Of a DNA stretch of 64,000 nt, positions 63,401 to 64,000 are shown piece by piece. The translations under genes and the position numbers were made by a program. The first letter of the stretch is position 1; each line of letters starts with the position of its first letter. The notes beneath the pieces are model-generated. The model did no database searches. It saw only the letters and a program-made list of their open reading frames with translations, and was not told the origin of the DNA. The stretch is from the NCBI RefSeq assembly GCF_001020565.1, contig NZ_LDAS01000001.1, positions 1,776,985 through 1,840,984 of the forward strand, given 5' to 3'. The stretch is from Maribacter thermophilus (GTDB lineage: Bacteria; Bacteroidota; Bacteroidia; Flavobacteriales; Flavobacteriaceae).

Positions 63401-63849
63401 ACCTAAATGAAATAACCGCTGTTGCCACCGGAGGAAAAGAAGGATATACCTTCTATTTTGACGACCAAGACAATGGTGATGACAACACCTTCTATATCAG
63501 GAGAACTGATACCTATACGGTAAGGGTTGTAGATGCCAATGGTTGTGAATCGGTTACCACTATTTTCATGGAATTCATCGATATTGAAATACCTAACTTC
63601 TTCACCCCTGATGGTGATGGTCAAAATGATATATGGACGCCTATCAACATCGAGATATTCCCTGATATATTTATCACAATTTTCGATAGATACGGACGTG
63701 AAGTATATAGGTTCAAGGACAACCAAGACGGTTGGGACGGATTCTATAACAATTCAGAATTACCTACCGGGGATTATTGGTATATCATAAAATTGAACGG
63801 AGAAGAAGATGAGCGAGAGTTTGTCGGCCACTTCACCCTGTATAGATAA
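51436..63849 (+). CDS. giant SprB-like T9SS adhesin, 4137 residues
   Basis: This very large cell-surface protein has a signal peptide (CVLVMFVGIFGHAQ) and an IgGFc-binding-like domain (about 30-470). An Ig-like domain (about 480-545), a DUF11-like domain (about 550-670), Asp-rich calcium-type repeats (about 671-700 and 868-895) and jelly-roll-like modules (about 700-860 and 1808-2015) follow. A second DUF11-like domain lies at about 925-1070. From about residue 1405 to 3990 some 25 SprB-like repeats follow, each with a Cys near its start (for example DVSCNGADDGSVQIDVTGG). The end is a gliding-type T9SS type B sorting domain (FTPDGDGQNDIW, FDRYGREVY). A mobile adhesin for gliding is likely. 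No PorP/SprF gene follows in the window. Confidence 0.92.
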   Translation: MMKKLFCVLVMFVGIFGHAQLSDLHYLPPLKQGQNNQGIQNQAVYLSTPETTPFTVNVYRGTDPTPVQTFSIDNLNPVVWTLGNGDNNITLVDNNHTGVVLDDSGLRFESPSGKEFYVNYRGKSGSQAASLTAKGRQALGQHFKWGGVPNLGSHSSKSNTLGIMATEDNTKVTLSGYDPGCEFRVGSNRAGITADAYTITLDANESFVFETYIGTSPTPAHEDGWIGASIDADKDIVISNGMINFGSESGQSHRDAGIDQPVPENRLGKDYVFIRGNGNTNGLTEFPLIIATADNTQIYINGSTTPVATIDDGEYYKIPSSYYSSNTVGANMFVQTSKDAYAYQSMAGSSNLYTQGLNFVAPVNCLLPDTMNNIPDIRNIAGSTVTGGLTITASVNTPDENIKVYEDGVEVTKPASNPVTGSADWKTFFIPNLDGDISVTSTGPMAIGFFGYNGAQGVAGYFSGFDTVPEVVLKINGGAEGDCFSGATIFEASDDNFDAYQWFYDGQLIEGANSFEYAATAAGDYYVRGTKGPCTYDSQSITVFYCEGDIVVNKTVDKPEIVEGETATFTIRVENQNFEPVTNLRVTDNIPAGLTLVNGTTTTGTWNGSVWDIGTLEPGEPVFLYLEVVGDEIDIEPLINVTNTVSHTQDQVDENITEDILSASIIVHNDFDNDGVVDIVDVDDDNDGIYDSDECEGAFCFESIVNESFEDPDVSGFAILDESSVPGWYSTATDKKIEIWESGFYGVNSYDGNQHVELNANNYGALYQNLCLTPGTEMSWSVRHRGRAGTDVMQLRIGADLASATVQETMTTDNTAWVLYSGTYTVPVGQTNTVFIFEAVSTADGSISVGNFIDDVKINILVPETCIDSDGDGYPNNLDLDSDDDGCTDADEFYKDNSADGDDGGEYGTGTPAVDPNTGAVIGASYTLVLAPQIVLKNTAEDLATNDINGQEIDLGDTFDYVLRFQNTGNDNATSYTIRDILPANVTLDNVDLSGASSSVTYSHDPVSNIITFQIPDNLVEVNDPEYTIRITVTLSSNCSEFVNACSETIENFAYSTYQGVTNTNTYSDEPGSTLTPTCNDTTAVATNSLSNALQGCNTARTVQLCGDDATLSAGAGFTTYTWAIDANGNGQIDAGETPIDDGDSDPSTLVVTEIGNYIVEKSGADGCADLVELITVERFGTTQTNPIITYFNQVNSDANTDNDLQGEIVSCSIDGSEMPHIFLCGENDEATLQLGITDAVSIVWEQLDEDSCSDIEDDCATTNSGCSWTELAIQDNYTVTDSGKYRVVINYEHGCFSRFYFNVYKNTLDIDYIPTDILCNTSGNIRITNPSSNYGYQLVNATTNDIIIPFSDNNGPNFDITTSGTYKVQITTLDPSTGDSIDNACIFETEDIGIQEMDYEVNIETTPADCSGFGTISIQALNVLPDYSYELRLDDGTNSGAGTFFQEMVSVEDNTYTFDSVPAGDYIVITTTEDGCTDSQNITVDEYPALNLTASVSENITCNSGMITLTPSGGNPDPNYDMAIWSVGGVELYASPEDVPASELQTTNDFVFTDSSDANDYVFIVFDDNGCSTLSNSVTLQDLGPVTISASHTDIVCADSATSTLTITASGGTAPYEYSLDGGANYQTTNTFTNLGGGNYTITVRDSSGSPTSRCIATLDYEIDQPYRLTASAAIVEDASCDPSGALVKILNPNGGQAPYSYSFDGGSNYTGTNEQRLAPGTYNLSVKDNLGCTYAMEITVDAPMADPSFDSTIDYACDGSGTITITPSNTTDFDYTYTLDSTTNTPEDSNVFNNVGAGTHTVTVGYSSAITPTQSTLFLENFGTGITTQIGEVGPGYCYEPQDGSTTACNLGPNGILVNGEYAVTSVVTNPNTSWRSPNDRTGLTDGRFMAIGVSTSAGNNNVLWSRTGLEVLADQDITISFYAYNILINSASGNDPEVLVELIDGSGNVISSTATTAIPKNNDADDWHLREVTFNPGSNTVVGVVLRTNLDSDDGNFLVLDDIQATQIPEVCETTQDLTIVVEDNKEFSVSILGSTNPTCNGNSDGNIRFEVKNFDAATGYEYSTDGGTNWTVETAAIVTTPSTLADGTYTIMVRKVSDNTCTATSATSVILTAPATIVPGLTRTSEYTCFNTGATLEASATGGTPGYEYQLERAADNSIVRAYQTDADFVNVTEGDYVLRVKDDKGCEVVSTVAVTVDKFEDVDFDLTATSCYDGANNATITVNVTSGNGDYTFRLNGGGWVTPTPTTDTTYTFSGLSNGSYDIEVTDAFGCASTLKTIVIQPNLNATVKVVDVSSCADGSITVDASGGDGNLAYAFVPTTTPVTAADFSVTDTFTVAAADAGTYDVYVWDNGAADPHCEFMETVTVNPATPITFTATPTDPECHDGLGTIEVEVTSGIAPYTYEIIDIDNAGASNQTVTNVINNTKTFYNLNPGNYTINITDASGCTVTTTPNVTINNPDELTADIIGVTPNTCTGTASDFGFRFDAYPSTLGTIEFSADGGATWTADNSVPGTSDRLTGYLSGDSVYPSMRTVDGSGNTICQTDFPRYTIPYPLDNLDITIDAVVVNCNELQVKVQGSEGTPGYEYSYSDDPANFNPATATWIAGGSVNDSSGSPVAVPAGHGNYLWTGLTPGRTYVFYVRDLNGCVRQSDVNVNDIVDPLPLDVDFTSTPSCDGADNATIDFTITDHEAPFGSQYRWELYNIAGNIIRSSGNGTTPGMAGTIVTFDNNLQITDLVPDEYYIVVTEIDGVTDTCISASENVLLEELDPITASLRKLEDITCASPGLIAVENITGGGGTYTFTLTDPSATVIATGTPDNPLEIPAGSVAGNYAVSISDQYGCEYPLGTINMSLAANPTIDGVDVDNCGTTATVTVNTTLGDSATLVYSIDGGTNYVSNGGVFNNVAVGTYTVFVKDGNGCTDSFATEVFPTLQATATLKESLGCTNDAEILISASEGSGDYEYRIENSSATEIVARTAFTTSVSAVVTVADTYTVQVFDANTSTPECFRTFTVEVPPAIQPNFTATPTDVTCNGGSDGAIKITEINNGNNPLSYVLSPASATFNTTTNSFEGLAAGTYDVIGTGPNGCVTTRSSIVVGQPNVVAFATPNVTQFGCTSDNTTNNATIVLDETSITGGSNTYSRYEFEDVATGTILQSGTSPTYTYTDYAGGDVIVRVFDDAGCSAEQTVTVNTYDPLVSASTNVLTPISCSSTNTGEEIRVDVVTNSNTYTSNPGDYEYRLLPSGTAQASNIFADLQVGTHTIEITNTTTGCSITTEHVVKEPNTFDITVDVLSNVICYGEDGSIQITFADATYTGDFDWEILNADGTPTTRTDDDGTFSGTGTSAPIPVAAGNYIVRAVQAAFPECSQERTFTITTPAAALTLDTIDTSSVGCSNSQGTAQITPLGGQSLYDIRLENTDTGSVYDVTQVNAHLFQGLEAGTYNVQVTDALGCAQIFTSAFELIEPDAITGTITHTELECTGDTDGSVSFTIDPTRNVTPNYSYSLNTYDDAAGTTLLRNSATQTSPDFFNLSAGFYSISVTDDIGCEYETAIVEIVDPTQVDAILITDSPNSCLDGADLLLVASGGTAPYTWSEDGVTYNSMNQINGTDTHLFQNMPVGTYSYFVKDDFNCVSVISNEIAVNEIEDLTMTLDTTAAKINCSGDSTAVIIADADGGLGSYEYALFADATLTTEIIPNQTNGTFTDLPSGTYYVRVQSRDCEIVSEEIFISEPDPLVVVPTVTDVSCNGADDGSVQIDVTGGTGDYQFAISPNLNKFYDENIFDALSPGDYSIIVQDSNGCYELVEFTITEPSPLDITLTATPEICAGDEDGTISVSISGGTAPYSTSINSSDDADFIQDRFSFDSLPSGDYIIFVKDANGCTLNDIIRIENGANLNATAEVIYECTGDTPNNYIDLVLEDETVSSEVMYALDSTDPNDYMLEADFRNLTPGSHYITIAHSNGCINILEFEVEGFEPLELIAIQENLNEITAVATGGKEGYTFYFDDQDNGDDNTFYIRRTDTYTVRVVDANGCESVTTIFMEFIDIEIPNFFTPDGDGQNDIWTPINIEIFPDIFITIFDRYGREVYRFKDNQDGWDGFYNNSELPTGDYWYIIKLNGEEDEREFVGHFTLYR
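55651..63400 (+). repeat. about 25 SprB-type repeats, divergent at DNA level
   Basis: Roughly 80-110-residue units, each beginning with a Cys-containing strand and ending GTYTI.V.D..GC-like. Unlike the array at 39-43.7 kb, the units are diverged from each other, so there is little near-identical DNA. Boundaries are approximate because a jelly-roll module interrupts the array near 56860-57480. Confidence 0.75.
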
Positions 63850-63863
63850 CCAAATACTTTTTT

Positions 63864-63903
63864 AACCAAAGAAGCCATCTTAAAAAAGATGGCTTCTTTG
63901 GTT
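63864..63903. terminator. long perfect hairpin after the giant adhesin
   Basis: An 18-bp perfect stem, AACCAAAGAAGCCATCTT / AAGATGGCTTCTTTGGTT, with an AAAA loop, 15 bp after the stop. The T-run inside and after the 3' arm is short. It probably terminates the adhesin transcript and may act in both directions. The remaining 97 bases to the window end show no confident gene. Confidence 0.75.
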
Positions 63904-64000
63904 ATAATATAGAAAGATACAAGAAAAATATTCTTATACACACAATAGCATTAATAATGCCATATAGGCCTTTTACAACACTACACCGTCGGTAGACAAC

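Noticed and set aside
63902-64000. Open minus-strand frames at the window end, possibly the C-terminus of a gene beyond the window
   Set aside because: Only about 30 codons are visible and two frames end with plausible stops. Without the rest no choice can be made.
1-64000. tRNA, rRNA, CRISPR, prophage or insertion sequences
   Set aside because: No cloverleaf, rRNA-like segment, regularly spaced non-coding repeat or recombinase gene was found on either strand. The only arrays are inside coding regions.

Overview
The window looks like chromosomal DNA of a marine member of the Flavobacteriaceae (Bacteroidota), in the general neighbourhood of Zobellia, Maribacter or Arenibacter. The signs are type IX secretion (T9SS) type B C-terminal sorting domains on two giant adhesins, a PorP/SprF-type protein, promoters of the TAnnTTTG kind, no Shine-Dalgarno sequences, several TTG starts, and many lipoproteins and Tat-exported sugar enzymes. 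Genus is inferred from gene content only. I saw no tRNA, rRNA, CRISPR array, transposase, integrase or phage gene, and no gene-free stretch over 300 bases.

Layout. 1-3.4 kb: a YbbA/YbbP-type ABC transporter (permease cut by the window start), divergent from a TesA-like lipoprotein esterase. 3.4-5.8 kb: two paralogous tiny exported proteins with basic tails and LytTR-like upstream sites, an M23 peptidase and a lipoprotein MsrA. 6.0-9.6 kb: a double-DUF1080 lipoprotein, a Tat-exported Gfo/Idh/MocA oxidoreductase and a CBM9-like lipoprotein, probably a periplasmic sugar-oxidation set. 9.6-12.1 kb: an ECF sigma / anti-sigma / DUF4097-like operon. 12.2-14.8 kb: galactose mutarotase, a DUF2911 protein and a MeaB-type GTPase. 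14.8-18.9 kb: polyprenyl-phosphate sugar synthase, candidate flippase, GT-C transferase and PAP2 phosphatase. 19-21.5 kb: MATE transporter and MazG. 21.6-27.9 kb: a second carbohydrate set (TIM-barrel isomerase, SMP-30 lactonase, DUF1569, aquaglyceroporin, esterase, SGNH hydrolase, GH20 hexosaminidase), ended by a strong terminator. 28-30.4 kb: DUF5606, def, ruvX and dapD. 30.4-35.4 kb: surface polysaccharide genes with a galactofuranose pair (UDP-galactopyranose mutase plus WbbI-like transferase). 35.4-37.5 kb: Sua5/YrdC and a CCA-adding-type enzyme.

37.6-47.4 kb: a 2281-residue T9SS adhesin with 22 tandem 70-residue repeats, followed by PorP/SprF and an OmpA-family lattice protein. 47.5-51.2 kb: heme A synthase, a pRiA4b ORF-3-like protein, an NdpA-like nucleoid protein and an unrecognised protein with kinase-like catalytic motifs. 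51.4-63.8 kb: a 4137-residue SprB-like adhesin closed by an 18-bp-stem terminator.

Working together: most of the window serves the cell surface. It makes polysaccharide and glycolipid precursors, takes up and oxidises sugars in the periplasm, and exports giant repetitive adhesins through T9SS, with single housekeeping genes between. The most unusual items are the pair of small basic-tail proteins with their shared upstream motif, the kinase-like protein at 50.1-51.2 kb, the GC-rich homogenised repeat array, the codon-usage patch inside the giant adhesin, and a long charged helix inside the DUF4097-like protein.
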